Assembly: GCA_028565635.1 (NCBI GenBank)
Contig: JAOXYB010061723.1
Location: forward strand, 1 to 24,914
DNA: 24,914 nucleotides
Reading direction: 5' to 3'
From: Phoronis ovalis
Taxonomy: Eukaryota; Phoronida; Phoronidae
Part shown: positions 1-9,634 of the stretch, piece after piece
Numbering within the stretch: the first letter of the stretch is position 1
Layout: each line of letters opens with the position of its first letter
Made by a program: the position numbers and the translations under genes
Notes under the pieces: model-generated
Told to the model about the DNA's origin: nothing
Databases searched by the model: none
The model's input: the letters and a program-made list of their open reading frames with translations, nothing else

Positions 1-1166
1 CTAAAAAATGACGCAGTTATTGTGAGACAAAGTGTTACGCGCGGTAAAAAATGTCGAAGATTCGTACCAGCATTTGATCTACTTGTCAAGGTCATTAAAA
101 AATATCATCTAGCCTATTACTCCCACCAACCTATGGGTTTCCTAGAACCACCTTTGAACCACCCTCTCAGGAACAAACATGGCTGCCAGTCGGCCATATT
201 GGAAGTAATCTGGGTCAATATTACACATAATCTGTACTTTGACCTGTACTTATTCTGTAACGAATATGGAGCTAATCGGACAAAAACTGAAGCCGTTATT
301 GCAAGACAAAGAAAGTGTTACACATGGCAAAAAATGTCGAAGCTTCATAATGGCATTTGACCTACTTGTCAAGGTCATTTTGCAATGTCACCCAGCCTAT
401 TACGCCCACCAACCTATAGTTTTCCTAGAACCACCTATGAATCATCCAGGTAGTGCTTTGTCTTCGCCCTCTCGAGAACAGACATGGCCACCAGTCAGCC
501 GTATTGGAAGTAATCTAGTCAAAAGTACACATAGCATGTACTGTGACCTGGACTTGAATATGAAACTGATCGGATAAAAATGAAGGTGTTATTACGACGT
601 GCAATCTCGCGAACCAACATGGCCACCGGTCGGCCATGTTGGAAGTAATCTGGGTCAATATTATCTATAACCTGTACTTTGTCCTGTATAACCTGTACTT
701 ACTGTGTATCGAATATGTAGCTGATTGGATAAAAAGTAAAGCAGTTTTTGCAAGACAAAGAAAGTGTTATGCACGGCAAAAAATGTCCAAGAATCGTTGC
801 GGCATTTGACCTACTTGTCAGAGTCATTTTAAAATGTCACCTAGCCTATTACGCCCACCAAGCTATGGTCTTTCCAGAATCACCTTTGAATCATTCAAGC
901 AGCGCTTCATCTTCGCAGCTATAAACGTAACATTACTTGCCCTATCGGGAACAAACATGGCCGCCAGTCGGCCATATTGGAAATAATCTAGGTCAAAAGT
1001 ATAAGCGACCTACACTTTGACCTGCATTTACCCTGTGCTGAATATGAAACCGATCAGGTAAAAACTGAAGCTGTTATCGCCAGACAAAGAAAGTGTTACA
1101 TACGACAACGACGATGACGCCTACACTACGACAATATGCCCATCCACCACTATGTGGATGGGCATA
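1..1166 (+). repeat. Tandem-monomer element, left copy (5' open)
   Basis: Monomers are marked by AGACAAAG(AAAG)TGTTAC at about 25, 304, 753 and 1082, and by ACATGGC(C/T)RCCAGTCGGCC at about 179, 483, 618 and 956. Full monomers are about 280 to 330 bp. A shortened one (about 597-752) begins at GTTATTACGACGTGCAATC. The array ends in a unique ACGACAACGACGATGACGCC segment and a hairpin. Small open frames inside are the repeat read through and look non-coding. The second copy at the right end has the same order and orientation. It sits in an SLC6 intron if TM1-4 exons are upstream. Confidence 0.85.
1135..1166 (+). repeat. Perfect 13-bp terminal hairpin of the left element
   Basis: TATGCCCATCCAC and its exact complement GTGGATGGGCATA are separated by 6 nt. 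It lies just after the last monomer and marks the element end, as the decayed counterpart does at 24330-24363. Confidence 0.9.
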
Positions 1167-1357
1167 AAAGTGAAATATATTTCATAGGCATTAATAAGCA
1201 TGGGACTGCAACCTAAAACTTAATTTGTACTTGTACTATGTTATACTGGCATTTTGAGATTGTGACCAATTGTATAAATCAAAATTACACTATGTTTGCA
1301 TTTTCATGTTAAACAATTATTTGTATTCGTGTATTTAACAAATATTTCTTTATGTAG
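1167..1357. other. 5' flank of first visible SLC6 exon (intron)
   Basis: Intron sequence between the hairpin end of the left repeat element and the TM5 exon. It is AT-rich with no exon-like frame. The upstream TM4 exon is not here. Confidence 0.6.
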
Positions 1358-1492
1358 GTTGTATATTTTACTGCCATTTTCCCCTATGTGGTATTGATAA
1401 TACTGTTTATAAATGGTATGACTTTAGATGGAATGAAAGATGGAGTTTTATTTTACATCACACCACAATGGGAACGCCTTGGAGATGCCAGG
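1358..1492 (+). CDS. SLC6 gene exon: TM5 and extracellular loop 3
   Basis: 45 whole codons, opening after a TTTATGTAG acceptor and closing before GTAAAC. It encodes the TM5 signature FTAIFPYVV and the loop motif [14 protein letters not shown], which is near-invariant in SLC6 glycine, proline and related transporters. The exon begins and ends in phase 0. Confidence 0.93.
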
Positions 1493-4400
1493 GTAAACAA
1501 TTAAAAACATATTATTTAACATTGGTTCATGTTCTAATTTTAATTTCAAGTTTTGTTCATAAAGACAAATATACAGGCATTGTTAAAAATTGCATAAAAG
1601 AACAAAATTTATGCCAGCTTTAATGTAATCTATTGGGTATAAATTTTATTTTGTAATTGTTTCCAATTGTACATCCTACTTATTGAACAGGCAAGAGTGA
1701 AAACATTTTCATCTAACAGCCACAGGTATTTTAAAGATTGAAAGTTTACACTGTTGAATACCACTTTTCCTTATTTGTACTTTTTACGTACATGGGGTTT
1801 CAACAGTTAAAACTGTCTATGAGTATAATTATAGTAAAATATTCAACTAATTTTGTTATAGGTTTGGAGTGATGCTGCTCAACAGATTTTCTTCTCTTTG
1901 TCTGCCTGCTGGGGAGGGCTTATCACATTATCTAGTTATAACCGTTTTAACAACAATGTTCTGAGGTGTGTATTACATTTTTTAATCTAGTCCATACTAT
2001 TGAGCTGTACTATATTGTTACAATCACATTCTTTTTTCTATTTTTCCTGCATGTGGAACAATATTTTCACTATGACATTAACTAGAACACAATGTCTTTA
2101 AATACTATTTCTGCTTTTCAGGGATTCACTCATTGTTACCTTTGGAAACAGTGTTACAAGCATATTTGCTGGATTTGTCATATTCTCATACTTGGGTTAC
2201 ATGGCAAAGAAACTTGGAACAACTGTTGATAAAGTGGCGTCTAGTGGTAAATATAAAAGATCTCCATTGAATGTCATACATTTTTAAGGGTGAATGCTAA
2301 TTATAGTAAGGCCAAAACATATTAAAAGTTCATAATAAGTACATATACTATGAACTTGTATACACTTATAGCCAAAAACTATTTTAAAAATGTTGAAGAT
2401 AGAAAGCCATAGCAAAAGTGTCAAAAGGTAGCATTAAAACATAACATTACTACTAAATATATATCCAGCTAAACAATTACTACAGATAGCAGTATGTAGT
2501 TTAAAATGTTTTCCATCTGTAGTTGATTTTTTAAGTAAAACAGTTATTAAAAAACTGCAATGTTTCTGTATGTCTTCACAGAAGTTGACTACTATGATAA
2601 TCACAGTTATTGTTGAGGGCTATAGGGGGGTTTTCATGAGCAGCGAGCATTTACTTTTGGCGACCATTTTAATTTTTTTTAACTTGCCGCTAGGCAGCGA
2701 CCATTTTTTTTGCTTGTTTTTTTTTAACTTGTCGTGAGATTTTATTTTGGCAACCGTTTCTTTTTTAAGTGCGAGCATTGCACCCTGGGGAGGACCCCTA
2801 CCCCTCTCATTGTTGTATTGACCAGTTAGTACACATGTTTCTAATCATGCAAAATACTTCGTTTCCAATTTCAGGTTCTGGGCTTGCATTCATTGTGTAT
2901 CCTGAAGCAATGCTAAGTCTTCCAATCTCTCCTCTGTGGTCTGTCCTTTTTTTCATGATGTTGATAACACTAGGCTTGGATAGTCAGGTACTCAAAATAA
3001 AATTTTAATTAAATTAGTTAAGGAATTCATTGAAAAAGTATAAGTTGAGCAGCATATTTCCTAAATCAAGGCAAATTATTACACTGCAAGTGAGGGACTG
3101 AAAAAAATTGTTGGAGTAATTTATCTTTCTACTTCTTGTTTCAACATATCAGCATAGTCGTCAGACAGCTGCCTTTATGAGTATTCATTGCCAAAAAATT
3201 GGTATTCTATATTTTTGAGAGTATGAGAATGTCAAGGGTAGGATTTATTCTAACTGTGCAGTGTTCTTATCTCCGACACGAACTGTGCCATTCAAGTTGC
3301 ATTGCTGAATGATGCCACCACTATACATCATTATACAGTTATTTAAAATAAATATAAACTGTGTTTTAAACCGTTTTTCATTTTGTGTAAAACTATGAAA
3401 TCAGAAAGGACAAAATGGCACTTAGAGGCAGCTTATAATATTTGAATGTTTTGAATATAACAATTTTGGTTTCAATAGGTAAATTTACTTTAGAAGCACC
3501 CAAGAGACACCTGTCACCAGCCAACTTTTGACACATAAAACTCAGGACCAAGTCTAAACATTTTTTATCCAAAACTGTTATTATTGAAAAAATTCAAAAA
3601 TGCACGTTATCAATACCTTTATGTGCCATTTATATTTAATTTGAATAACTCTACAGTCATGACAAATGTTGAACAAAAGTTCACGATATACTCGTGTTAT
3701 CTGATGACATTTTTTATTCCTTCTATGTTGATAGTTTGCTTTGCTGGAAACAGTCACTACATCTTTACTGGACAAGTTTGCTTTTCTCCGACAACATAAG
3801 ATGAAAGTAATTCTTGGGACAAGCGTTTTATTTTTCACTTGTGGTTTGAGTTTGTGCACGGAGGTATGGTATATTTTAAAATAATTATAATCACACTTTT
3901 TCTATTCATTATTTTAATTCTAATGGTGATGCGGAGAAAACAGCAGTTTTAGTATATTAGTTTACACACAAAAATTAATCCTTTCTCACTTCTAAAGAAA
4001 ATATGTTGCATTTTTTTCTCATTTCACTTTTTTTTTACAAAAGATTGCTTTATACTAATTATACATAGATATATCATATAAAAGCCTACTGTATTATATA
4101 TTTATTTGTGAAGACATTTATAGGTATTCAAAATCTATAAATTTTGCGTCGTTGTTATTCTGCCTACAATTAAAACTGTACCTCCTTTTCAGGGAGGGGC
4201 CTACATGCTTCAACTCATGGACTCTTATGCTGGAAACTGGTCTGTACTACTTATTGGTCTGTGTGAATGCATTGCCATTGCCTGGGTTTATGGTTTGTAG
4301 TTTATTTGTCAATTTCTATAAATTTATAGTTGTAAACTATAACAATTCATCCAACAAGTAAACATTTATGAAGCAAGTTATGACATCAACATAATGTAAC

Positions 4401-6378
4401 TTGTAAACCACACTTCTTGTGTTTTGATATTTTGTATAAGTTTGTAAATGGTCATACTTGCTTTTTTGCATTAAATATGTCATAAAATTATCATAATTAT
4501 GTTACAGACAACAGGCACCTGATGGATTTTTTTATTATAAAAACAAACTGACAGTAAAATGTACCCGACAACCTTGTTATATAAAAAAAAATAAGTCCAA
4601 AACTGAATCATACTTTTAAGTTATGAGAGCTTTCGGTCTCATCACAAGAACTTCATCAGTCCTAATGAAGGTAATTGTGACAAGACCGAAAGCTATCGTA
4701 GCTTAAAAGTATGATTCAGTTTTGGACATAATTTTTTTGGATACATTTTTACTGAATTGAGATAAGATAGAATGAACATTTATGCTGATAACCTTTTTAT
4801 ATATCTATAATTTGTATTCTCTCCAGGTTGGGATCGTTTTGCTAATGACATCAAGTTAATGATAGGTAGTCGTCCCGTCATTTGGTGGAGAATTTGCTGG
4901 CAATTCTTGACACCAGCTATAATATTAGTGAGCATATAAAAAAAGTATTTTCTACTGAAGTTGATATACACGAATTTCGTGCACTAACAAGTATTATGCA
5001 GAGTTGAGAAAAATTCATTTTTGTGGTAAATATCAACTTCTCTTTGGCTTGGCAACCATTTTGGAAAATATATAAGTATATGCATCTCTGTGTATAAAAT
5101 TATTTGCAAACTCAAACTTCCCACTTGTGTTTATCCTATTTTGCATGATACTGAATGAATTCTTTTCTGTCTTCCAGTTCATTATGTTCTTTTCATGGAT
5201 TGACTACAGCCCTGCTACATATGGTGATTATGAATACCCTTTGTGGGCGAACATCCTTGGTTGGTGTATGTCTGTATTTGTAATCATAGGAATTCCCATC
5301 AAAGCCATTTATATGCTGTGTCAAGCTGAAGGTTCAATTCTTCAGGTAGGCCATGTGTCCAAATAGTGTACACATACTTCGTGAGTTTGAAGACTGATCA
5401 GATCTCTGACTTCTAGTTCCAACTAAAATAATGGTGTGCTACTGTCAGCCTTCCACTCAATGTAGATAGTGCAAAATAACTTATAAAAAAAATATTTGAA
5501 AACATTTAGATAGAAATCCATTAAAGTTTAATGACAATTTCACAAAATCCTAGATATACAGAACTGACAACTCACAGATCAGTTATGATAGATTGATGCA
5601 ACATGATATTCATATCATTCTCTGCAATTTGAATTACCTAACAGATAATATTTTAATTTTTAGCGATTAAAAGCAACTAGCAAACCTACTGAAGATTGGG
5701 GACCAGCTTTAGAAAAACACCGCAGACTTGTAGATTATGTCCCTAATTTCAGAGTTTCAGTTGATCAGCACCAGTATGTCAATGATGCATTTAATATGCA
5801 GTCTACCGAATATGGAATAAATAAAGCTGCTTGTTCCACAGATGTCGTGGTAGGTATTATATTAGCAAATATTTTATAAATTCCACCTAATATGGCACCA
5901 CATAATACAATTATTTTGGTACTATATGCACTAGTGCATAATATCAATCTACTTCTAATCTAATTGGTATAATGCTTTCTTTAAATAAATTGTGAACTAC
6001 AATATCCAAGCAAAGCAAATTATTTTATAATTGTCAGTAATACTCATCCTGGTTTTTATGTCAGAGACCAATGTAATAATCATTAATATTCTTTTTTTTC
6101 ATTAGCCTTTTGCATAAGTGTGCTAATAAATATGCTATTAGAAAATATGAAATCTTTTTTTGTTGAGGAATTCGAGTGCACTGTAAAAACTACACATTTT
6201 AAAGGTAGCTTGCAAATATAACTAAATCTTTAATTATATTTTATTTGTTTTATTACAGAATGAAACCAACAGAGTCACCATAACCGGAAACAAAAATCTT
6301 TCACACAAAGACCATAAACAAGATTTATCTTCTCAATACGCATATGACAACCCAGCCATTGATAAAACTGAACTATAA
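1358..6378 (+). CDS. SLC6-family Na+/Cl- coupled amino-acid (glycine-type) transporter, 3' ten exons, 5' partial
   Basis: Ten exons join in one frame to give 426 residues plus a TAA stop: 1358-1492, 1862-1965, 2122-2246, 2875-2987, 3735-3863, 4193-4292, 4827-4927, 5178-5345, 5664-5849 and 6259-6378. All junctions are GT-AG and phases match. The product covers TM5 to the C-terminal tail of a 12-TM symporter. SLC6 proteins are usually 600-750 aa, so TM1-4 and the N-terminus are encoded upstream of the window. Family motifs include FTAIFPYVV (TM5), ITPQWERL (EL3), [13 protein letters not shown] (TM6), FIVYPEA (loop before TM8) and LGLDSQ (TM8). Known chloride-site positions of SLC6 are kept: Gln53 and Ser57 (TM6), Asn89 and Ser93 (TM7). 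Na2-site Asp157/Ser158 (TM8) are also kept. TM6 SLSACWGG resembles glycine transporters most, but the TM8 and C-terminal parts also resemble SLC6A7 and SLC6A14 types, so the substrate is uncertain. Family call is firm; glycine specificity is inferred. Confidence 0.95.
1493..1861. other. SLC6 intron (369 bp)
   Basis: AT-rich intron with GTAAAC donor and TTTTGTTATAG acceptor. Nothing else is recognisable. Confidence 0.8.
1862..1965 (+). CDS. SLC6 gene exon: TM6 (substrate and chloride site)
   Basis: Starts [19 protein letters not shown]. The second Gln and the Ser of QIFFS match the two TM6 chloride ligands known in the family. The Ser in SLSACWGG sits where vertebrate GlyT2 has Ser and GlyT1 has Gly. 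It ends after two bases of an Arg codon (phase 2 donor GTGTGT). Confidence 0.93.
2122..2246 (+). CDS. SLC6 gene exon: TM7
   Basis: The first base completes the split Arg codon. It encodes [20 protein letters not shown]; Asn and the second Ser of NSVTS are the TM7 chloride ligands of the family. The donor GTAAAT leaves one base (G) of a Gly codon. Confidence 0.93.
2247..2874. other. SLC6 intron with a decayed repetitive insert
   Basis: GTAAAT...TTTCAG intron of 628 bp. Its last third (about 2640-2790) differs in composition from the rest and is described as a separate repeat entry. Confidence 0.8.
2640..2790. repeat. Degenerate T-rich repeat in SLC6 intron
   Basis: Two diverged copies of a motif GCGACCATTTT plus a T-run plus AACTTG(C/T)CG occur at about 2660-2695 and 2697-2735. 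They are bracketed by GCGAGCATT at about 2644 and 2771, followed by a short GC-rich CCTGGGGAGGACCCC stretch. The higher local GC and poly-T runs suggest an old inserted element. I do not recognise the family. Confidence 0.45.
2875..2987 (+). CDS. SLC6 gene exon: loop 4 and TM8 (Na2 site)
   Basis: Opens after TTTCCAATTTCAG, completing a Gly codon. It encodes [12 protein letters not shown] and [14 protein letters not shown]; Asp and Ser of LDS correspond to the Na2 ligands. It ends in phase 0 before GTACTC. Confidence 0.92.
2988..3734. other. SLC6 intron (747 bp)
   Basis: Longest visible SLC6 intron, donor GTACTC, acceptor TTGATAG. AT-rich, with no element or extra exon seen. Confidence 0.8.
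3735..3863 (+). CDS. SLC6 gene exon: end of TM8, loop, TM9
   Basis: 43 whole codons between a TTGATAG acceptor and a GTATGG donor. It opens [15 protein letters not shown], which continues LGLDSQ of the previous exon exactly as in the family (F-A-x-x-E-T/G-x-x-T). The TM9 helix [16 protein letters not shown] follows. Confidence 0.9.
3864..4192. other. SLC6 intron (329 bp)
   Basis: AT-rich intron with GTATGG donor and CCTTTTCAG acceptor. Nothing else seen. Confidence 0.8.
4193..4292 (+). CDS. SLC6 gene exon: TM10
   Basis: Starts after CCTTTTCAG with [14 protein letters not shown], the extracellular entry to TM10, then a hydrophobic run ending in AIAWVYG. It ends with one base of the Gly codon at the GTTTGT donor. 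Confidence 0.92.
4631..4659 (-). ncRNA. Hammerhead-ribozyme-like core, minus-strand copy
   Basis: Reading the minus strand, the invariant box CTGATGA (4659-4653) is followed by an 18-nt segment and then GAAA (4634-4631). The 18-nt segment can fold as GTTCT/AGACC with one mismatch and one unpaired A. The following stem III segment AGCTCTCATAACT has decayed pairing, and no stem I partner is evident. It is likely a non-functional relic. Confidence 0.35.
4662..4704 (+). ncRNA. Hammerhead-ribozyme-like core, plus-strand copy
   Basis: The plus strand has CTAATGA (4662-4668; one change from CTGATGA), a stem II segment, then GAAA (4688-4691). The 5-bp stem III AGCTA/TAGCT with a 3-nt loop (4691-4703) is perfect, and T4704 lies at the expected cleavage-site position. 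The core substitution and absence of a local stem I argue against activity. Confidence 0.35.
4827..4927 (+). CDS. SLC6 gene exon: intracellular loop 5 and start of TM11
   Basis: Completes Gly, then [13 protein letters not shown], the conserved segment after TM10 (R-F-x-x-D-I-x-x-M-I-G). The start of TM11, [12 protein letters not shown], follows. The acceptor is TTCTCTCCAG and the donor GTGAGC. Confidence 0.92.
5178..5345 (+). CDS. SLC6 gene exon: TM11-TM12
   Basis: 56 whole codons. It encodes the rest of TM11, the short loop with [15 protein letters not shown] (family Y-G-x-Y-x-Y-P-x-W), TM12 and the start of the cytosolic tail. The acceptor is CTGTCTTCCAG and the donor GTAGGC. Confidence 0.93.
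5346..5663. other. SLC6 intron (318 bp)
   Basis: AT-rich intron, donor GTAGGC, acceptor TTTTTAG. Nothing else seen. Confidence 0.8.
5664..5849 (+). CDS. SLC6 gene exon: proximal cytosolic tail
   Basis: 62 whole codons beginning [20 protein letters not shown]. The D-W-G-P-x-L-x-x-x-R stretch is typical of the post-TM12 tail of SLC6A5/A7/A9/A14-type transporters. The second half is hydrophilic with no recognised motif. Confidence 0.9.
5850..6258. other. SLC6 intron (409 bp)
   Basis: AT-rich intron, donor GTAGGT, acceptor TTTTATTACAG. Nothing else seen. Confidence 0.8.
6259..6378 (+). CDS. SLC6 gene terminal coding exon
   Basis: 39 codons plus TAA after a TTTTATTACAG acceptor. The tail is polar and ends D-K-T-E-L-COOH. 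Thr at -2 and Leu at 0 fit a class I PDZ ligand; since SLC6 tails are cytosolic, this would be accessible. Confidence 0.88.
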   Translation, partial: NETNRVTITGNKNLSHKDHKQDLSSQYAYDNPAIDKTEL

Positions 6379-6735
6379 CTGCAACTTGTATTGTGTGTTT
6401 CAGTGGTCAAATGTAAATTATTTCAGTTATATGTATTAATAGGAATTGTTCCAGGATTCAGTTTTAATATTTAAAAGTGCAACAAAGTACTTGATCAGTG
6501 CTTGCCATGAGCATATTGAGCATGTGCATTTTTGTTTCAGACAGCAATAGACAGAATTTCAAGTATTTTCATTAGCTGAAGGTGTCCTTGTATGGTAGTA
6601 AGATTTATGTATGTATTTAAATATTAAAAAAAGACAAAAATTTAAACCACAGACTTTAAAAGAAGCTGTATTTTTTTAAATAGTGATAGTAACAAATATA
6701 ATTATGATGTAATAAACAAAAACAGCATATCACCA
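6379..6735 (+). other. SLC6 3' untranslated region (approximate end)
   Basis: AT-rich sequence between the TAA stop and the first good polyadenylation hexamer. The end is placed about 20 nt beyond the hexamer and is an estimate. A later AATAAA at 7334-7339 could give a longer form. Confidence 0.5.
6711..6716 (+). terminator. Polyadenylation signal AATAAA, SLC6 gene
   Basis: Canonical hexamer 333 nt after the stop codon, followed by an A-rich stretch. Confidence 0.5.
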
Positions 6736-9559
6736 GTTGTACTGAATGTTTGCTAAATTTCAAAGAGATAATTGCCATTACCATTTTACATGTAACTTTC
6801 TATTTATGGCATTATCTTACAGCTGGCTGCCACTGAGCTTCTAAAACTTTCATATACTCTCAACACTGATTAGATACATGAAACAATACAAAACACACCT
6901 AACACAAAGTCTAAAGCAATAATGTATTACATCTATTAACTTGTTTATCTCAAATAGTTTTAATCAACATTTCTTTACCAAAATATTTACTATTTTATCA
7001 TCTTCTTTAATCACATGAATTTATCACTAATTTGGTTAATTTCTAATATTTAATTTGATCACTCAAATTTTTCGCAAAATAATTTTGTAATACATAAAGT
7101 TCATGAAATACAGTAAAAAGAAAGATAAATTTGTTGCTTGTTTCTTGATATAGAAATAATGTAGGAGTGTGGTTTTGTTTTAAGTTGCATCTGGTGATAT
7201 AATTTTTACAAATGTATAGATGGGGATGCCACAATAAGACAAACTACCTTTACTTATAGGTTGCCCACCAATGCCATTAAAAATCAAATATTAAAATAAT
7301 AGACACAGAGATAATCATATGCTGCAACTATTTAATAAATATACCTTTTGATGTAAACTTATAAATATATTCTTAGTTTAGATAATATTATAAAAATACA
7401 AACCAAAATATGAGCAGTATATGGAACACTTGCCAACACTATTAAATACTAAATCTTAGCATTAATGTGACAAAAACATTCCTATCTAAATTTTGAACTG
7501 ATTGCTCACTTATCTGCTAAACAATTTTGATAATGACTGCTAACACTATGAAATATTAAGTAACAGTAATAAACCACAAACAGTGTCTACCTAAATTTCT
7601 GATGGAATGCACACTACTTTGTAATAATTTTGAAATGTAGGAACTAATATGGAAAAAGAAAAACATGATGTGATAACCATTGCAAAGGTATGGATACTCG
7701 GTTGTAGTTTTTATTGTGTAACAAGCTAGTCATTATGATGTTGATAATAGAGTAAGGTATTGTAAACAGTCTATTTCATATTTGGGACTCCAATGAAATT
7801 TCGGCCTTGTGTGAACCAATATGAGTACTAACAACATTCAGTTACTAAACAAAAACATTATTTACTATCCAGGATTGCTGCTATCCCTAAAGATTGCTTT
7901 AGTCCCTAAAGAAAAACGTTTAGCTACAAATGATTGCATGAATAATACTGTAGGGACTGTTACATGGCAGTTTACAAATTTACTTCAAGTACGTACAAGA
8001 GCGACACAAAGAAAATTGTAACTTACTATATTTTTGGATGGCTGTCTACTTTAAGTTTTTATTATAATATCAAAAGCATTACTTTCAATTATTTCGACTA
8101 GCATCAATGTTTTGGGGAGGTAGAATGCCACATCCCAGGTTTGTACTTACCAAACAAATGCTTTGTAGCAGTAGCATTCTAGGTTTTTTGCGTCATTCTG
8201 TATGCTACTGTAACTGAAACACGTAGCTCGCAATACATTTACAAATATGTGTGGTAATGTTAAAGAATGGTTACATTAATTAGTAAATAAACATATTGTA
8301 AATGAACTGTCCAATAATGATTTCAATTAATGCATTTTTATTTAAAAAATACAATTAAACAACTAACAATTAAAACATACACAAGATCAAGCTTAATTAT
8401 GCTTATGTAGTAAATTTAACCTTGACATGAAATAGTTATCAAAATATAAGTAAAACAAGATGAACTGAGTTGTGAATTGATTGATTGAAGTCGTCGTGAA
8501 AACTACAAAACACCAACCTAAAATAAATTCAAGAGCATTGATAAAAATTTACCGATGTATTTAATACTTTTATTAAATCACTAACTAACAAACATAATGG
8601 TACAAGAGGTATTTGCACTTTTTAGCATGTTCAAGTCAAGTATGTTATATCACTTCTCACTAATTACAACTATTTCAGTTAATAGACTTATTTCATACAG
8701 CACACGGCATTGCCTGATGACAGAGTAACACTTATTGTCACAGCTGCAAAATTGCCTTATTGATTTGGCCATACATAACCAATTTCTTTGAAATTTGGAG
8801 GTGTAAAGAACAGCAGGCTATAGTTCATTTAATTATTTTTTCAGTTGCCATGACAATCGTTTACTTAGTTTTTAAGAAAGTATGTAAATATCAGTTATAT
8901 TTTTTACAGTAATTCTTATTGTTTAAGTAGTAATAAGTAAATAGTATATTATGATGTAAATTTACATACTGGGAAATACTTTGTAATGGTCTGTCACGTA
9001 GTGGCGATGCCTTGTACTGTTGAAGAGAAGTCAAAGGGCCATTGACAACCGCTAGTACAAAATTGTTAGCAGTACCAAAACTCTTTGAATTTATTATGTA
9101 TACAATACAAAATATTCTGTTTAAGTTTATAACTTTTACATATATATACTGCAAATAATTATGTACTTTCAATTTATTTGTACCATGTATTTATCACTAA
9201 ATCAACATAAAAAGACTTGCTGCTTTTACTGAAAGACATGACACCATCATGTTAACATTGCTAAAAAGAACAGTCAGACCATAAACATTTTTAATGTTGT
9301 AGGTAAGGTAAGATTCTAAATATTATCAGTTTCATAGCAAAATTGAACCTGGCTGAGGATCATTGTGCTCATCATGATGTTTACTTTTTATCTTCTTATG
9401 AGACGACAGATCAATAATTCATGTCGCATTTATTTTGATAACATTACGTGACTTTTTCGGTGTTACACCACATCTGGTACCAATGGACAATAATTACTCG
9501 TATAGCAGTATACCATGCACTGTATGATATGTAGCAAATAAAACGTCAAAATAAAAGTA
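6736..9559. other. Intergenic region between convergent genes
   Basis: About 2.8 kb of AT-rich DNA. Short open frames here show no family motif, biased composition or splice context. I looked on the minus strand for a DnaJ (HPD) or HEPN exon of the sacsin gene and saw none. A small inverted pair AGTAGCAT/ATGCTACT near 8170-8212 is the only structure noted. Confidence 0.6.
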
Positions 9560-9634
9560 AAGATTATGCAGCCCAATAGCATTTATTATGTTTAAAATTG
9601 ACACATGATTCCGGATTTATATACCTTTCATAGT
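9560..9634 (-). other. Sacsin 3' untranslated region (approximate)
   Basis: Short AT-rich stretch from the TGA to just beyond the AATAAA hexamer; the cleavage point is estimated. Confidence 0.5.
9582..9587 (-). terminator. Polyadenylation signal AATAAA, sacsin gene
   Basis: Canonical hexamer on the minus strand, 47 nt after the TGA, followed by T-rich sequence. Confidence 0.6.

Larger units (their letters stand above)
4585..4737. mobile_element. Foldback element with near-perfect ~60-bp inverted arms
   Basis: The left arm contains GTCCAAAACTGAATCATAC (from 4595) and its complement ends at 4727 (GTATGATTCAGTTTTGGAC). The arms continue inward through the AGCTTTCGGTCT / AGACCGAAAGCT pair to an inner CTTCAT/ATGAAG hairpin centred near 4661. 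Almost the whole element is therefore one palindrome with a few mismatches. There is no coding capacity. The outer ends run into A-rich (left) and T-rich (right) flanks, so no clear target-site duplication can be called. Each strand carries a hammerhead-ribozyme-like core, a feature known from Penelope-like elements and retrozymes; the family assignment is inference. Confidence 0.8.
4293..4826. other. SLC6 intron containing a foldback element
   Basis: 534-bp intron, donor GTTTGT, acceptor TTCTCTCCAG. The centre is occupied by a ~150-bp inverted repeat; the remainder is AT-rich and featureless. Confidence 0.8.

Noticed and set aside
22-577. Two overlapping ~112-residue open frames in the left array
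   Set aside because: They are the same repeat monomer read through; no conservation, splice context or family motif.
5331-5340. GGTTCAATTC resembling a tRNA T-loop box
   Set aside because: It lies inside an SLC6 coding exon, with no A box or cloverleaf around it.
7043-7234. Minus-strand frame with W-H-P-H as a possible J-domain exon
   Set aside because: The J-domain hallmark is HPD; the surrounding residues do not match helices II/III and there are no fitting splice sites.
7821-8021. 66-residue plus-strand open frame in the gap
   Set aside because: Low-information AT-rich frame with no homology signal, promoter or splice evidence.
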